64,000 nt of DNA from DAOTWA01 sp963702935 (GTDB lineage: Bacteria > Chloroflexota > Anaerolineae > Anaerolineales > Anaerolineaceae): positions 1,550,001 to 1,614,000 of the forward strand of contig OY969772.1 in assembly GCA_963702935.1 (NCBI GenBank), written 5' to 3'. Numbering within the stretch: the first letter of the stretch is position 1; the number at the start of each line of letters is the position of its first letter. This document shows, piece after piece, positions 45,593-55,452 of the stretch. The translations under genes were made by a program, and so were the position numbers. The notes under the pieces are model-generated. The model ran no database searches. It saw nothing but the letters and a program-made list of their open reading frames with translations, and was not told where the DNA came from.

Positions 45593-46807
45593 ATGAACAG
45601 TGACCCCCTCCTCAGATTAGCGATTGTCTCGGAACAGGCCATCTTCCTGCGCGGCCTGGAATCCCTGGTACTGTCGCTGAAAGGCGTCAGCCTGGTGGGA
45701 GAAGCCAGGAGCGCGGCGGAGGCTTTGCAGCTCTGCCGGCTCTCCGAGCCGGGGGGGATCCTGGTAGACCTGAAAAGCCCCCTGGAGCAGCGCCAGGAGC
45801 TGGCGCGCCAGATGCACGCCTCCTGGCCGGCCATGCGCGTGGTGCTGCTGGTTGATTCCGAAGAAGCCGGCCGCCTGGCGCAAGAGGCCCAAACGGAGCC
45901 GCTGGCTTATTTTTCCAGGGACGTCAGTGAAGAAGAATTCAAAGCCGCCCTCACCCAGGTCTTGCACACCTCAGATGGAGCGGCGGGTGTGTACGCCAGC
46001 GCCGCTTCCCCGCCAGAGGAGAGGGATGCGGATGCGCCGGGCCTTCCCCGCCCGCGCAGCGCAGACATGGTCGCGCGCGAATTGAACATGGCCGGCAGGA
46101 TCCAGGCCGACATCCTGCCCGAGGAGGCGCCCGTCCTTCCCGGCTGGGACATCGCCGCCAGGCTGGAGCCGGCCCGCGAGACTTCCGGCGATTTTTACGA
46201 CTTCCTGCCGCTGACCGAGAGCAAGTGGGGCATCCTGGTGGCGGACGTCACCGATAAGGGCATGGGCGCGGCCCTGTTCATGGCCCTCACCAGCACGTTG
46301 ATCCGCACCTACGCCGCCCGCTACCCCACCCTGCCGGCCGTGATGATGAGCGCGGTCAGCGAGCGCATCCTTTCGGACACGCGCGGCAACATGTTCATCA
46401 CCACCTTCTTTGGCGTGCTGGAGCCTTACACGGGGCGCTTCATCTTCGTGAACGCCGGGCATCCACCGGGCTACCTGATCAGCTCGCAAAAGGGCAGGCA
46501 GACCGTCGACCGCCTGCGCCCGACCGGCATGGCGCTGGGCGTTTCCGAAAAGGCGCAATGGAAACAGAAGATCGCCAGGCTGGAGCCGGGCGACCTCCTG
46601 ATCCTGTACACAGACGGGATCACCGAGGCCCAGAATTCGATGGGGGATTTCTTCGAAGAGGAGCGCCTGCTGGACGTCGCTCTCAGCCGGGCCGCCTGCA
46701 CCGCCGGCGAGATCCAGAATGCCCTGCTGGGGGAAGTGCATCGCTTCGTGGGCGGCAACCCCCGTCAGGACGACATCGCCCTGGTGGTCATCAAGCGCAA
46801 CACCTGA
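45593..46807 (+). CDS. Degenerate receiver plus SpoIIE/PP2C-type phosphatase (RsbU-like)
   Basis: 404 residues. N-terminal receiver-like domain (1-125): starts LRLAIVSEQAIFLRGLESL as in NarL-type receivers, but the acidic pair is Ser-Glu and the switch Lys is Arg (FSRD). The Asp in ILVDLKSP remains. A linker helix with ELNMAGRIQADILPEEAP leads to the PP2C domain with ETSGDFYDF, VADVTDKGMGAALFMAL, NAGHPPGYL and LYTDGITEAQNS, ending GNPRQDDIALVVI. Probably dephosphorylates an anti-sigma-factor antagonist; no partner gene is adjacent. Confidence 0.9.
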   Translation: MNSDPLLRLAIVSEQAIFLRGLESLVLSLKGVSLVGEARSAAEALQLCRLSEPGGILVDLKSPLEQRQELARQMHASWPAMRVVLLVDSEEAGRLAQEAQTEPLAYFSRDVSEEEFKAALTQVLHTSDGAAGVYASAASPPEERDADAPGLPRPRSADMVARELNMAGRIQADILPEEAPVLPGWDIAARLEPARETSGDFYDFLPLTESKWGILVADVTDKGMGAALFMALTSTLIRTYAARYPTLPAVMMSAVSERILSDTRGNMFITTFFGVLEPYTGRFIFVNAGHPPGYLISSQKGRQTVDRLRPTGMALGVSEKAQWKQKIARLEPGDLLILYTDGITEAQNSMGDFFEEERLLDVALSRAACTAGEIQNALLGEVHRFVGGNPRQDDIALVVIKRNT

Positions 46808-46828
46808 AAGCGCCGGCTGCCCGTCCCT

Positions 46829-46905
46829 AAGCCTTGCGAAGGATCGTTTTCTGGGCTACCTGCCTCGCTACGGCACGTTGGATTTAGAGCAACCCTTCGC
46901 AAGGC
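46829..46905. repeat. Palindromic element P5 (AGCCTTGCGAAGG family)
   Basis: 77 bases with ends AAGCCTTGCGAAGG (46829-46842) and CCCTTCGCAAGGCT (46892-46905). Non-coding, between phosphatase and the convergent sigma-partner gene. Confidence 0.8.
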
Positions 46906-46954
46906 TGTGTAATTTCCCGGTCTATCCTTCTATCTGCGTTTATCCGCGATCGAT

Positions 46955-49035
46955 TTACGGCACGATGACCTTCGCCTGGATGTCCAGGATCTCCTGCGGC
47001 GGGGAGGCGACCTTCTCCACCAGCACGGTCTGCACCGTAGAGTCGATCCGCTCCGTGCCATCTTCAAGCCGCCAGAAGTTCTGCGCCTTCACCTACTGGC
47101 CGCTGCCCAGGTCGATCCACACCCGCCGGCCCGAGCCGGAGAATGCCTGCTCCTCGCCCGGATTTTGCACCGGCTGGGCGAACGCATCCAGCAACGTTAT
47201 CAGCAGGCAGTCCTGCCCGTCGTCGCAAGGCGCCTCCTCGCGGGTGATGTGTGCGCCGGATTGCTCCGCCTGGATCAGCGTTTGGGCCCAATTGCTCAAC
47301 GCGAAGCGGTAGGGCGGGTTGTCGTTGACCCGCGTATCCCCAAAGGTGAAATTGACCGAATAGTTGCCCCGCGAAGCCGCCTGCTGGAGCACCTGACCGC
47401 CGGCGTCCAGGTCCAGCGAGACGCTCCCGACGACGAAACCGTCCCCGTCCAGCTCGTACCAGCGCTCTTCCTTGAGATAGGGTGGTGGGTAAGTCCTGTT
47501 GGCGCTGCGATAGCTATTGATCTCGCTGACCACGTGCACCCAGCCGGGGCCCTGCTGGAAGGGCGCGTTGAACTTCTCGGCCAGCGCCTGCACTTCCAGC
47601 ACCAGCGGGTCGTCGGAAATCAAGGTGGGCGTGGGCGCCGGCGTGGGGGGCAATGTGGGCGCGGCGGTGGGTACGGCGGCCGTCCCTGCCGGCGCCGCCG
47701 GCGGCTGCCAGGGGAGCTGCCAGGGGCCGTGCGCGGTGTAAAATACGCGCGTCACCTGCACCTCCAGCGGATGGTTGGGGATCTGCGAGAAGGTCATACC
47801 GGCCTTGAAGTTGCCGTTTTCCCCCATCTCCATAATGGCGGCCCCGTGCACGAGCGGGTCAGAAGAGAAGACCATCGTGCCTTCTGCTCCCTGATCCCCC
47901 TCGAACTCGAAGACCAGGGCCGGTCCCGGCTACCAATGCGGCGCGCACGGCGTGCAGCGTGAAGCGCCCCAGCTTCACGGTCTGGTCCAGGTTCCACGTC
48001 TGCCCGATCTGCGCGTCTGGGCCGGGGTCGAAGGGGAAGGTGGCGCTCTGGGCGGAGAAATCCTCGAACACCGGCAGGCTATCGCTCTGCGGCATGGCCA
48101 CCAAGCTCAGCATCAACTGCTCCGTGCCGCTGAAGGGCACCGTCTGGTAGATGCGCGTGCTGCCGCGATCCAGCGTGTCGGGAGTGACGTCCGTCATGGG
48201 ATAGACCCGCCCGGCTGTGTCGCTCAAGATCACGTTCCACTCGGTGTTGACCCACGTATTGGGATAGTCGTAGTGCAGGGAGACCTGCAAGACGGTCTTG
48301 TCGCTGCTGGCGGCCACGTGCTCCAGCGCCAGGGACAGGCCGTCCCGGCTTTCACCCTGGGGCAGTGCCGCCTCCGCCGGCCCGGAGAGGAGCATCTCTT
48401 CCGGCCTGGCCGGGCGCAGCGCGAACGGCAGGCTGAAGCTCTGCCCGTCCAGGTTCTCCACTTGCAGGCTCACCGCTCCCGGCGCGCCCACCAGCGGGGC
48501 GAAAGTGAACTCCAGGCGGGCCCCGCCCTGGTCTGTATCCCCTCCACTGCCCATTTGGGACTCGATCTTCTCGCCGTCCGGCAGGAGCAGGAAGGCCTGG
48601 GGGAAATGGAGTCCGTCGATCGAGCCGGTCGTGGTCATCTCAACCCACAGCTTGCTGCTGTCGCTGACCGCGTTTTCCAGGCGCAGGGTGATGCCCCCGC
48701 TGTCAGCTTCTACCGGCGCCGCCAGCACGGAGGCCGCCCCGGCGTCCGAAGTGAAGCCGAATCCGGGGATGAAGCCCGCCAGCCGCCCGATGGCGTACAC
48801 CGCGCCGGTGAGGGCCAGCAAAGCCAGCAGCACCAGCAAGATCATCAGGGCGGGGCGCAGGCGCAGAGTTCTGCATAAGGGATCTCCTTTCCTGCCGGGC
48901 CGGCCGCCGCTCTGTCTGGCGGCGCAGCTCCAGCTCCAGGCGCGCGGCGAAGGCCGCGTCCGGCTCGGGGCCGCCGTAAAATTCGGTCAGGGCCGTATCC
49001 AGGGTGGGCGGCAGGCTCAAGTTCATCTCATCCAT
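46955..49035 (-). pseudogene. Large membrane-anchored partner of ECF sigma factor (DUF4179-like), interrupted
   Basis: Starts at ATG 49035 inside the sigma gene's end. A cytoplasmic N-terminal part (LPPTLDTALTEFYGGPEPDAAF ... EFAARLELELRR type, here FAARLELELRR) is followed by a membrane helix (MILLVLLALLALTGAVYAI) and about 550 extracytoplasmic residues with beta-sandwich repeats. Three breaks: an extra A at 48869/48870 (MQ-TLRLRPAL expected), an extra G at 47925-47927 (VAGPALVFEFEGDQG expected) and an in-frame TAG at 47093-47095. After the TAG the frame continues sensibly (VKAQNFWRLEDGTERID ... VIVP) to TAA at 46955. Probably an anti-sigma or signal-receiving protein. All three defects look like errors, not decay. 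Confidence 0.7.
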
Positions 49036-49570
49036 CTTCGGCCTCCCAGTGCTGGCGCAGGAAGTCCAGAGCGCGGTAGAGGCTCATCTTGACCGCCGCC
49101 TGGCTGCGGTTTTCCAGCAGGGCCATCTCGGCGAAGCTCAGCCCGGCGGAGAAGCGCAGGCGCAGCAGCTCTTGCTTGTCCTCGTCCAGTTGGGCCAGCA
49201 GGCCGGCCAGGCGACGCAAGTCGTCGCCCTTTTCCACGACCGCCAGCAGGCCCGGCTCGGCGGAGGGCGGATCCTCCAGCGCGTCCGGCGGGCGCTGGCG
49301 CAGAAAATCCACCAGGCGCCGCCGGGCGATGGTGAACAGCCAGGCAGGGAAACATCCGCCGGCGCGAAAGCGGCTCGCGCTCAGGCCTTCCAGGGTATCG
49401 GTGAACACCTGGGCGGTCAGATCCTCGGCGTCGTGGACGTTTCCCAGCCGGCGGTAGAGGTAGCGGTAGACCGGCGTGAGGTAGCGCCGGTAGAGCGCGG
49501 CAAAGGCGGCCGGGTCGCGCCGGGCGTGTTCGGCGAGCTGTGCGTCATCCAACGCGGTGAAATCGGACAT
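49028..49570 (-). CDS. ECF-type RNA polymerase sigma factor
   Basis: 180 residues from ATG 49570; the frame opens at 49612. Sigma-2 region with YRYLYRRLGNVHDAEDLTAQVFTDTLEG and a WLFTIARRRLVDFLRQ segment; sigma-4 with LDEDKQELLRLRFSAGLSFAEMALL and the recognition helix in NRSQAAVKMSLYRALDFLR. Stop overlaps the start of the next gene by 8 bases, the classical arrangement of sigma and anti-sigma genes. A TATACTAT sequence just before the ATG suggests a very short or absent leader. Confidence 0.92.
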   Translation of the reverse strand: MSDFTALDDAQLAEHARRDPAAFAALYRRYLTPVYRYLYRRLGNVHDAEDLTAQVFTDTLEGLSASRFRAGGCFPAWLFTIARRRLVDFLRQRPPDALEDPPSAEPGLLAVVEKGDDLRRLAGLLAQLDEDKQELLRLRFSAGLSFAEMALLENRSQAAVKMSLYRALDFLRQHWEAEDG

Positions 49571-49720
49571 AGGTCTATATAGTATATCGGCGCAGGAACG
49601 GAAAAGTAACAATTCGTGGTAAGACTTAATTCCAATGGGTACCGGTTTGTTTGCTCACTCCGTCGTCGCCCAGGCCGAATCCAACCTAAATTCCATCAGT
49701 TTCACGGGCGAGGGAAAACT

Positions 49721-50587
49721 ATGCAAATTGTTACAGACCGGGCTTGCGACATCACCGCCGCGCAGTTGCAAGGATTGGACGTCCATTTTGCCCCCATGTT
49801 TTTGACCCTGGAAGGGAAATCCTATTCGAGCGGAGAAGACCTGTCTCCCGAAGAGTTCTACGATCTCTTGGAACGCACGGACGCTCTGCCCATCACCTCG
49901 CAGGCCACGGCGGGCGACTTCGCTACCCTGTACCGCCGCCTGGCCGAAAAGGACCCGCAAATCCTGTCGATCCACATTTCTTCGGGGCTGAGCGGCACCC
50001 TGGATTCGGCGCGCATGGGCGCCGAGGCCGTGCCGGAGGCCCAGGTCACCTTCTGGGATTCGCACACGCTTTCCTGCCCGCTGGCCTGGCAGGTAGAAGC
50101 GGCCGCCCGGGCCATTCAAGACGGCTGGGCGCTGGAGCAGGTGCTCCAGCTTCTCCAACAGGTACACACCGTCACGGAGGGGCTATTCACCGTGGAGACG
50201 CTGAAATACCTGATCCACGGCGGACGCATCAGCCACCTGAAGGGGCTGTTGGCTTCCCTGCTGCAAATCCGCCCGCTGATCGCCGTGGAAAAAGACAGCG
50301 GGAAATATTACACGCTGGGCCAGGAGCGCACCAACCGGCGCGCCATTGAGAAGCTGGCCGAGTCGCTCCTGCGCTTCTACCCGGAAGGCAGCCTGTTGCG
50401 CGTGCAGCTCTTGCACGGTAATAATCCCACCGGGCTGGAAGTACTGCGCGAGGCCGTGGGAAAATTCTTCCAATGCCATTGGGTGCCTACCGCCTGCGTG
50501 GGGCCGATTCTGGGCGCGCACACCGGCCCTAGCCTGATCGGACTGTGCACCGCTCCGCTGGAAGTCTTTGGCGGCCTGCTTTCATGA
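49721..50587 (+). CDS. DegV-family fatty-acid-binding protein
   Basis: 288 residues from ATG 49721 (AGGG eight bases upstream). Starts MQIVTDRACDITAAQL, with the conserved SQATAGDF and SIHISSGLSGTLDSAR segments whose Ser residues contact the lipid carboxylate, and a GGRISHLKGLLASLLQIRP motif typical of the family. FakB-like proteins present fatty acids to a FakA kinase; no FakA is nearby. ATGA overlap with the next gene. Confidence 0.93.
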   Translation: MQIVTDRACDITAAQLQGLDVHFAPMFLTLEGKSYSSGEDLSPEEFYDLLERTDALPITSQATAGDFATLYRRLAEKDPQILSIHISSGLSGTLDSARMGAEAVPEAQVTFWDSHTLSCPLAWQVEAAARAIQDGWALEQVLQLLQQVHTVTEGLFTVETLKYLIHGGRISHLKGLLASLLQIRPLIAVEKDSGKYYTLGQERTNRRAIEKLAESLLRFYPEGSLLRVQLLHGNNPTGLEVLREAVGKFFQCHWVPTACVGPILGAHTGPSLIGLCTAPLEVFGGLLS

Positions 50588-51036
50588 GCGAAGCTACGCC
50601 GGCAGGCCTGGATCAGTATGTGGGGCCTGCCATTCAGTGGGCCATGCGCCGGATCGGGAGCACCGGCTATCCTTTCTTGTGCCTGGGCTTCGTCGAGGAC
50701 GCCTACGAGCAGGGCAACGGCATCGTGCTGGACGGGTTTGCCTCCGCCAAAGAAGAGGCCGACGCTTTCCAGGCGGCCCGATACACCGGCCTTCCGCCGC
50801 GCGGCGCGTTCGTCTTCTACGACTGTTCCGGGCCGATCCAAGGGGAACAGCGTAACTGGGGCCACGTGGGGTTATCCTTAGGGGAGGGCAAGGTGATCCA
50901 CGCCTGGGGAGAGGTACGCATCGACGACTACCTGGGCATTCAGGACTTGAAGCCCGCAGAAGGCTGGACCCAACCCCAGTATATCGGCTGGGGCCCCCTC
51001 CAGGAGATCATGAAGGGGATGACCCTCCGAAAGTGA
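50584..51036 (+). CDS. NlpC/P60-like protein
   Basis: 150 residues from ATG 50584, overlapping the degV stop. Papain-like small fold: catalytic Cys in YPFLCLGFVEDAY and His in WGHVGLSLGEGK; third polar residue likely in VIHAWGEVRID. No signal peptide is visible, so either cytoplasmic or a non-wall hydrolase/amidase. Family enzymes cut peptidoglycan peptides or amides; substrate unclear. Co-translated with DegV. Confidence 0.8.
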   Translation: MSEATPAGLDQYVGPAIQWAMRRIGSTGYPFLCLGFVEDAYEQGNGIVLDGFASAKEEADAFQAARYTGLPPRGAFVFYDCSGPIQGEQRNWGHVGLSLGEGKVIHAWGEVRIDDYLGIQDLKPAEGWTQPQYIGWGPLQEIMKGMTLRK

Positions 51037-51064
51037 GAGTCCCTTTCGATCTGTAGGGACTGTC

Positions 51065-52894
51065 ATGCGTTATCTGGCTTTCCTTTTTGGAATCTTCTTG
51101 ATGGGGTTGGCGGTGTTTGCCAACCAGATCGGCATCGATCATAATGCCGTTTGGGGGGCCGGCCGGTACCAGCTCTTTTACGCCGGGCTGGCGCTTGGCG
51201 TTCTCTCCCTCTTGGTCCATTTCTATAAAACCGGGATCCTCCCGCAGAAAATTCGCCAGAAGCTGGCGGCGGGAAAGCACTTCTTCGCCACCCGGGTGCG
51301 GCGCATCAGCGGCGACCTGCGCCTCTCCCTGATCCTGGGAGTCCTGCTGCTGGTCGGCGTCACGGCTTATGCCGCCTGGTTCACCTCCGCGGGCCTGTTC
51401 CCGACCTTCGAGCACCCCAGCTTCAACCCCTACGTCGACCTGGGAGAGGCCTTCCTTCACGGCCAGGTCTCCCTGCTGCAGAAGCCGGATCCCCGCCTGG
51501 TGGCCATCCAGGATCCGGTCAACGACTACCAGGCGCGCCTCCAGGTGCCTTATCTCTTCGACATCTCCTATTTCAAGGGGAATTATTACGTCTACTGGGG
51601 GCCGGTGCCGGCGCTGGTCTACGCCGCCCTGCAGGGGGTCGCGCGCGTGCGCCCGCCCGACCAATGGGGCGTGCTGCTCTTCTACGCCGGACTGGGCGCG
51701 CTGATCCTGATCTTGCTGTGGAGGGCGCGCAAAGGATTCTTCCCCAATGCCCCGGGGTTGAGTTTGCCCCTGTTCCTGCTGGCGGCGATGGTCAGCCTGC
51801 CGTTGATCGTGCTCTTGGAGCACAGCTACGTGTACGAAACAGCCGTCATCGCCGGGCAGTTCTTCCTGTTCCTGGGATTGGCCGCCTGGCTGTTCTACCT
51901 GTTGAAGCCGCAGCCGGCCTGGCTGGCGCTGGCCGGCTTGAGCTATGGGCTGGCGATTGGCTCCCGGTACAACGTGGTGTTCTCTGTGGCCGTGTTCTCG
52001 GCCTTCGCCCTGTGGACGCTCTGGCGGGAGGGCGGGGGAAGCCGCCCCTTTCTCCAGCGCGCTGCGGCTTTGCTGGCTCCCATGGCCTTGTGCGGACTGG
52101 CGTTGGCCCTCTACAACGCCGTCCGCTTCGAAAACCCGCTGCAAACCGGCCTGAGCTACCAGTTGACCTACCCCTGGTACATGAACCAGTATTTTTCCCT
52201 GGCTTACTTCCCCTCGAACCTGTACCAGTACCTGCTTTCTCCGCTGACCGTCAAAGACTCCTTCCCCTTCATCGTTTCCGCCCACCTCCAGGCCACTCTC
52301 GCGCCGGCCTGGGCCCTGGAACCGGTCGGGAAGTACCACGAAGAAGCCATCTTCGGCGCCCTGCCGGCGCTGCCCGTCCTGTGGCTGCTGGCCGCGCTGC
52401 TCCCTTTGGGCGGGGTGAGCCTGGCCCGGAAGCGCCGGCGGGGAACGACCCCGGTGGCGCGGACAGTGCGCTTGCGCCGCCAGCTCGCCGCCATGCTGCT
52501 GCTGGCCGGGCTGCTTCAGCTCGTCTCGCTGTTGTTCTACTACTTCAGCGCCATGCGCTATTACGCCGATTTCTACCTGCTGATTCTTTTGAGAATGGTT
52601 TTCGTCGCCTGGGAGCTGGACGAGCGCCTGCGCTCCTCCGGCGCGCGCTTCGCGCGGATCGCCCGCCTCGCCTTCTGGCTGGCCGCGGCGCTGCTGGTGC
52701 TCGCCACCAGCGGGATGGGCCTGTTAGCCGGCTTCGATCTCCCGCCCCAGTTGTTCCGGCACACTAACCCGGCCCTATTCAGCACACTCGCGGCTCAAAT
52801 CAATCAGCTCTACGCCGGCATCGTCGAATTACCGGATACCCCTGGCATCCTGGGGATTGTCTTGCGCCTTGGAATGCACCTGGCAGGGCTTTAG
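51065..52894 (+). CDS. Polytopic membrane glycosyltransferase-like protein
   Basis: 609 residues, about 12 helices, no cytoplasmic domain. An acidic residue in the first large loop (FNPYVDLGEAFLHGQVSLL) followed by YYVYWGPVPALVYA resembles GT-C mannosyltransferases of the PMT/ArnT type. LGLSYGLAIGSRYNVVF-like text (here LSYGLAIGSRYNVVFS) is a family feature. It follows the NlpC/P60-like gene by 28 bases and may be in the same transcript. Acceptor and sugar unknown. Confidence 0.78.
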   Translation: MRYLAFLFGIFLMGLAVFANQIGIDHNAVWGAGRYQLFYAGLALGVLSLLVHFYKTGILPQKIRQKLAAGKHFFATRVRRISGDLRLSLILGVLLLVGVTAYAAWFTSAGLFPTFEHPSFNPYVDLGEAFLHGQVSLLQKPDPRLVAIQDPVNDYQARLQVPYLFDISYFKGNYYVYWGPVPALVYAALQGVARVRPPDQWGVLLFYAGLGALILILLWRARKGFFPNAPGLSLPLFLLAAMVSLPLIVLLEHSYVYETAVIAGQFFLFLGLAAWLFYLLKPQPAWLALAGLSYGLAIGSRYNVVFSVAVFSAFALWTLWREGGGSRPFLQRAAALLAPMALCGLALALYNAVRFENPLQTGLSYQLTYPWYMNQYFSLAYFPSNLYQYLLSPLTVKDSFPFIVSAHLQATLAPAWALEPVGKYHEEAIFGALPALPVLWLLAALLPLGGVSLARKRRRGTTPVARTVRLRRQLAAMLLLAGLLQLVSLLFYYFSAMRYYADFYLLILLRMVFVAWELDERLRSSGARFARIARLAFWLAAALLVLATSGMGLLAGFDLPPQLFRHTNPALFSTLAAQINQLYAGIVELPDTPGILGIVLRLGMHLAGL

Positions 52895-52966
52895 GTTTCG
52901 ATTCTCAGACCCAGTCCTGCGAAGATAGTGATCGCGCCAGCATCCTGTTGCCATCCTGGAACCTCA

Positions 52967-53230
52967 CCTACCCCGTGACGAGATTCTCGGCCAGTAGGGC
53001 GGCTTTCACAAGCCGCCGCATGGGCTGGAAGCTCTCCTACCCCGCGACGAGATTCTCGGCCAGTAAGGCGGCTTTCACAAGCCGCTGCATGGGCCTCACC
53101 TACCCCGCGACGAGATTCTCGGCCAGTAGGGCGGCTTTCACAAGCCGCCGCATGGGCTGGAAGCTCTCCTACCCCGCGACGAGATTCTCGGCCAGTAGGG
53201 CGGCTTTCACAAGCCGCCGTATGGGCTGCC
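52967..53230. repeat. Tandem repeat, four units (two copies of a 132-bp unit)
   Basis: Units start at 52967, 53036, 53099 and 53168, alternating 69 and 63 bases, so the true period is 132 bases. Each unit has CGACGAGATTCTCGGCCAGT and the hairpin GGCGGCTTTCACAAGCCGCC. Lies in the 426-base gap 52895-53320. Both strands stay open as repetitive frames (YPATRFSASRAAFTSRRMG), which I take as artefacts. Not CRISPR: no unique spacers. Confidence 0.85.
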
Positions 53231-53320
53231 GACAATCCATTCCCTGCTCAGGCCAGGCCGTCTCAAAACGCCCGAAGCGCCTTCCTCCGTGAAATCCGTT
53301 TTACGAATCCGTTGGCAGGG

Positions 53321-54874
53321 TTATTCTTCTGCGAACCTCTTTTCGTCGATTTCCGTGGTCTTGGCCGGCAAGATGCCCCAGGACACGATGGCCGCCAGCA
53401 ACATGGCGATGCTGCCGATGACCAGGGCTTCTTTCATGCCGTCCACGAAAGCCTGGCTGGAAGTCTGAACCACCACGCCCGCCAGGTCGCTGCCCAGGTT
53501 CTGCGCGATCAAATGCGCGCTTTGAATGCTGCTGCGCAATTGCGCCACCACCCCGGCGGATAACCCGCTCACGCCGATCAGGTGATCCACTCCAGAACGA
53601 TAGGTGCCGTTCATGAGCGCCCCCAAAACCGCCACGCCCAATGCGCCGCCCAATTGGCGCGTGGTGTCATTCATGGCCGAGCCGATGCCGGCCCGGCCGG
53701 GGGGCAGCGAGCTCATCACCGAGTTGGTGGCCGGGCTCATCGTAAAGCCGATGCCGCTGCCGAGCACGATCAACACGACCAGCACCTCTCCATAGGGGGT
53801 GTTGATTCCGGCGAATTGCGCGAAGAGGAACAACCCGAGGGCGGAAAGCAGCAGCCCCAGGCTCATCGTGAATTTCGTGCCCAGCTTGCGGTCCACAGGC
53901 ACGGATCCCATCGTGGAGATGAATACCGCCGGGGTCATGGGCAACATGCACAGCGCCGCCATCAGCGGGGAGTAGCCCTGCACGGATTGCAGGAATTGGC
54001 TGAAGAAGTACATGGATCCCATCATGGCGAAGGAGCTGATGGTCAGGCCGGCGTTGGCCCCCGTGAACGACATGTTTTTGAAGAACTCCAGCGGCAGCAT
54101 GGGGTTGGGCGAGCGATTTTCCCACCAGATAAAGGCGCCCAGGAAGACGGCCGCGACGCCAAAAGCGATCAGCACCGGGCTGGAAGCCCAGCCGCTTTCT
54201 CCGGAACGGATCGTGCCATACACCAGCGCGACCAGCCCGATGACGGAAAGCGCCACCCCCGGCAGGTCCGGTTTGGGCGCGCCGGAATTCTTCGGATTCC
54301 GGCACGAGGAGGAACCCCCCGATCAGTCCGATGGCCACGATGGGCAGGTTGAGGTAGAAAACGGAGGACCAGTCGAACGAATTGATCGAAATCCGCCGAT
54401 GATGGGGCCGATTCCGGCGCCGATCGAGAAGATGCTCGACCAGATGGCGATGGCCTGCGCCCGCTCCTTGCCGTCCCGAAACACGTCAATGAGGATGGAC
54501 AGCGTGGACGGCATGACCAGGGCTCCCGCCAATCCTTGCAGAGAGCGGAAACCGATCAGCATGTCGGTGGACACGGATAAGGCCGCCCCTAAAGAGCCGC
54601 ACCCGAAGAGCGCTAATCCGCTGAGCAGCAAGCGTTTTCGCCCGTAGCGGTCGCCGACCGAGCCGGTGGTGATCAACAAGGACGCAAAGACCAGGGTGTA
54701 GGCGTCCACCACCCATTGCAGTTGGCTGGCCGTGGCTCCCAGGCTGTCGGAGATGGAAGGCAGGGCCAGATTGAGCACCGTATTATCGATCGAGATGATG
54801 AATAAGACGATGCACATTACGCCCAAGATGAGCCAGCGGTTTTTATGTTTTTGTGATGTGTTCAAAGCAAGCAT
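53321..54874 (-). pseudogene. DHA2-family MFS drug exporter (EmrB/QacA-like), two compensating indels
   Basis: 14-helix proton-driven exporter. The N-terminal half (54874-54390) has FIISIDNTVLNLALPSI, motif A GDRYGRKRLLLSGL and motif C GAGIGPIIGG. It breaks near 54390-54396 (one base missing; ISINSFDWSSVFYLNLP expected) and again at about 54290-54293 (one base extra; VPES-NSGAPKPDLPG expected). The second half then continues in the original frame to 53321. A stop at 54323 lies in the shifted part. Corrected length about 517 residues. Directly downstream of a MarR gene, so likely a regulated multidrug pump. Confidence 0.85.
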
Positions 54875-54899
54875 CCGTCAAAATAAAGATTGGTAAGAT

Positions 54900-55326
54900 T
54901 CATTGGGTAAGGTTGGCGTCGATTGGTCCGAGAAAATCGTTCATCTTTTCTTGTTCCTCGGGTGAGAATCCGGCGAAAGCCGTCTTGTCCATTTCGTCTG
55001 CCAGGGCTTTCGCCCGCACCAGCGCTTCTTTTCCGCTCTCGGTCAGGTAGAACTCTGGATACGCGCGTATCGGCCGGGTCGCGCGCGCGGACGATGAAGC
55101 CGGAGGTTTGCATACGCCGCAGCATGTTGGTGATGGTCGCCGGGGTAACCTCCATTTTTTCGGCCAGCTCAGATTGGGTGATGCCATCCTGCCGGCCGAT
55201 CTCGAACAATACGGGCGGCTGCCCGCGGTGCAGGCCCAGTTGCTCGAACACCTGGCTGGCCTGGTTATTGTGCGCCCGGCTGACGAGGAAGAGCAGCGGT
55301 CCAAGTTTTTTCTCTGGCAGGCTCAT
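54900..55326 (-). pseudogene. MarR-family repressor, one apparent +1 frameshift
   Basis: About 141 residues after correction. N-terminal dimerisation helices, winged helix with ITQSELAEKMEVTPATITNMLRRMQTSGFIVRARDPADTR, then an extra base at 55051/55052. Removing it gives RVYLTESGKEALVRAKALADEM and the C-terminal helix FLGPIDANLTQ. The gene precedes the DHA2 exporter by 25 bases and is preceded by a strong promoter with an operator-like palindrome. Typical autoregulated MarR-pump operon sensing phenolic or drug ligands. Confidence 0.85.
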
Positions 55327-55341
55327 GACCCTCCCTGATAT

Positions 55342-55380
55342 TTAGCTGGCTAATTATAGCCCAATGCTCCGGGCTGTCAA
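55342..55380 (-). promoter_or_regulatory. Promoter and probable MarR operator
   Basis: Minus strand TTGACA (55380-55375), 16-base spacer, TATAAT (55358-55353). The palindrome TTAGC-TG-GCTAA (55342-55353) overlaps the end of the -10 and the transcription start, the position expected for MarR autorepression. Confidence 0.75.
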
Positions 55381-55437
55381 CACAAAAAGGGAAAAACCAG
55401 GCGCGGAGAACCCAACCTCTCTCCCCAATGACCGCTA

Positions 55438-55446
55438 TGCTATAAT
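55438..55446 (+). promoter_or_regulatory. Extended -10 promoter for toxin-antitoxin genes, probably leaderless
   Basis: TGCTATAAT ends 6 bases before the ATG at 55453, so transcription would start at or next to the A of the start codon. No -35 visible, compatible with an extended -10. Confidence 0.5.
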
Positions 55447-55452
55447 GAAATC

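Noticed and set aside
47093..47095. TAG recoding as a sense codon
   Set aside because: Several genes in the window end properly with TAG (for example 3890 and 12638); two in-frame TAGs in a window with many indels are better explained by errors.
52891..53292. Repetitive open frames on both strands and possible CRISPR array
   Set aside because: Units are tandem duplicates without unique spacers and no cas gene is near; frames are repeat artefacts.
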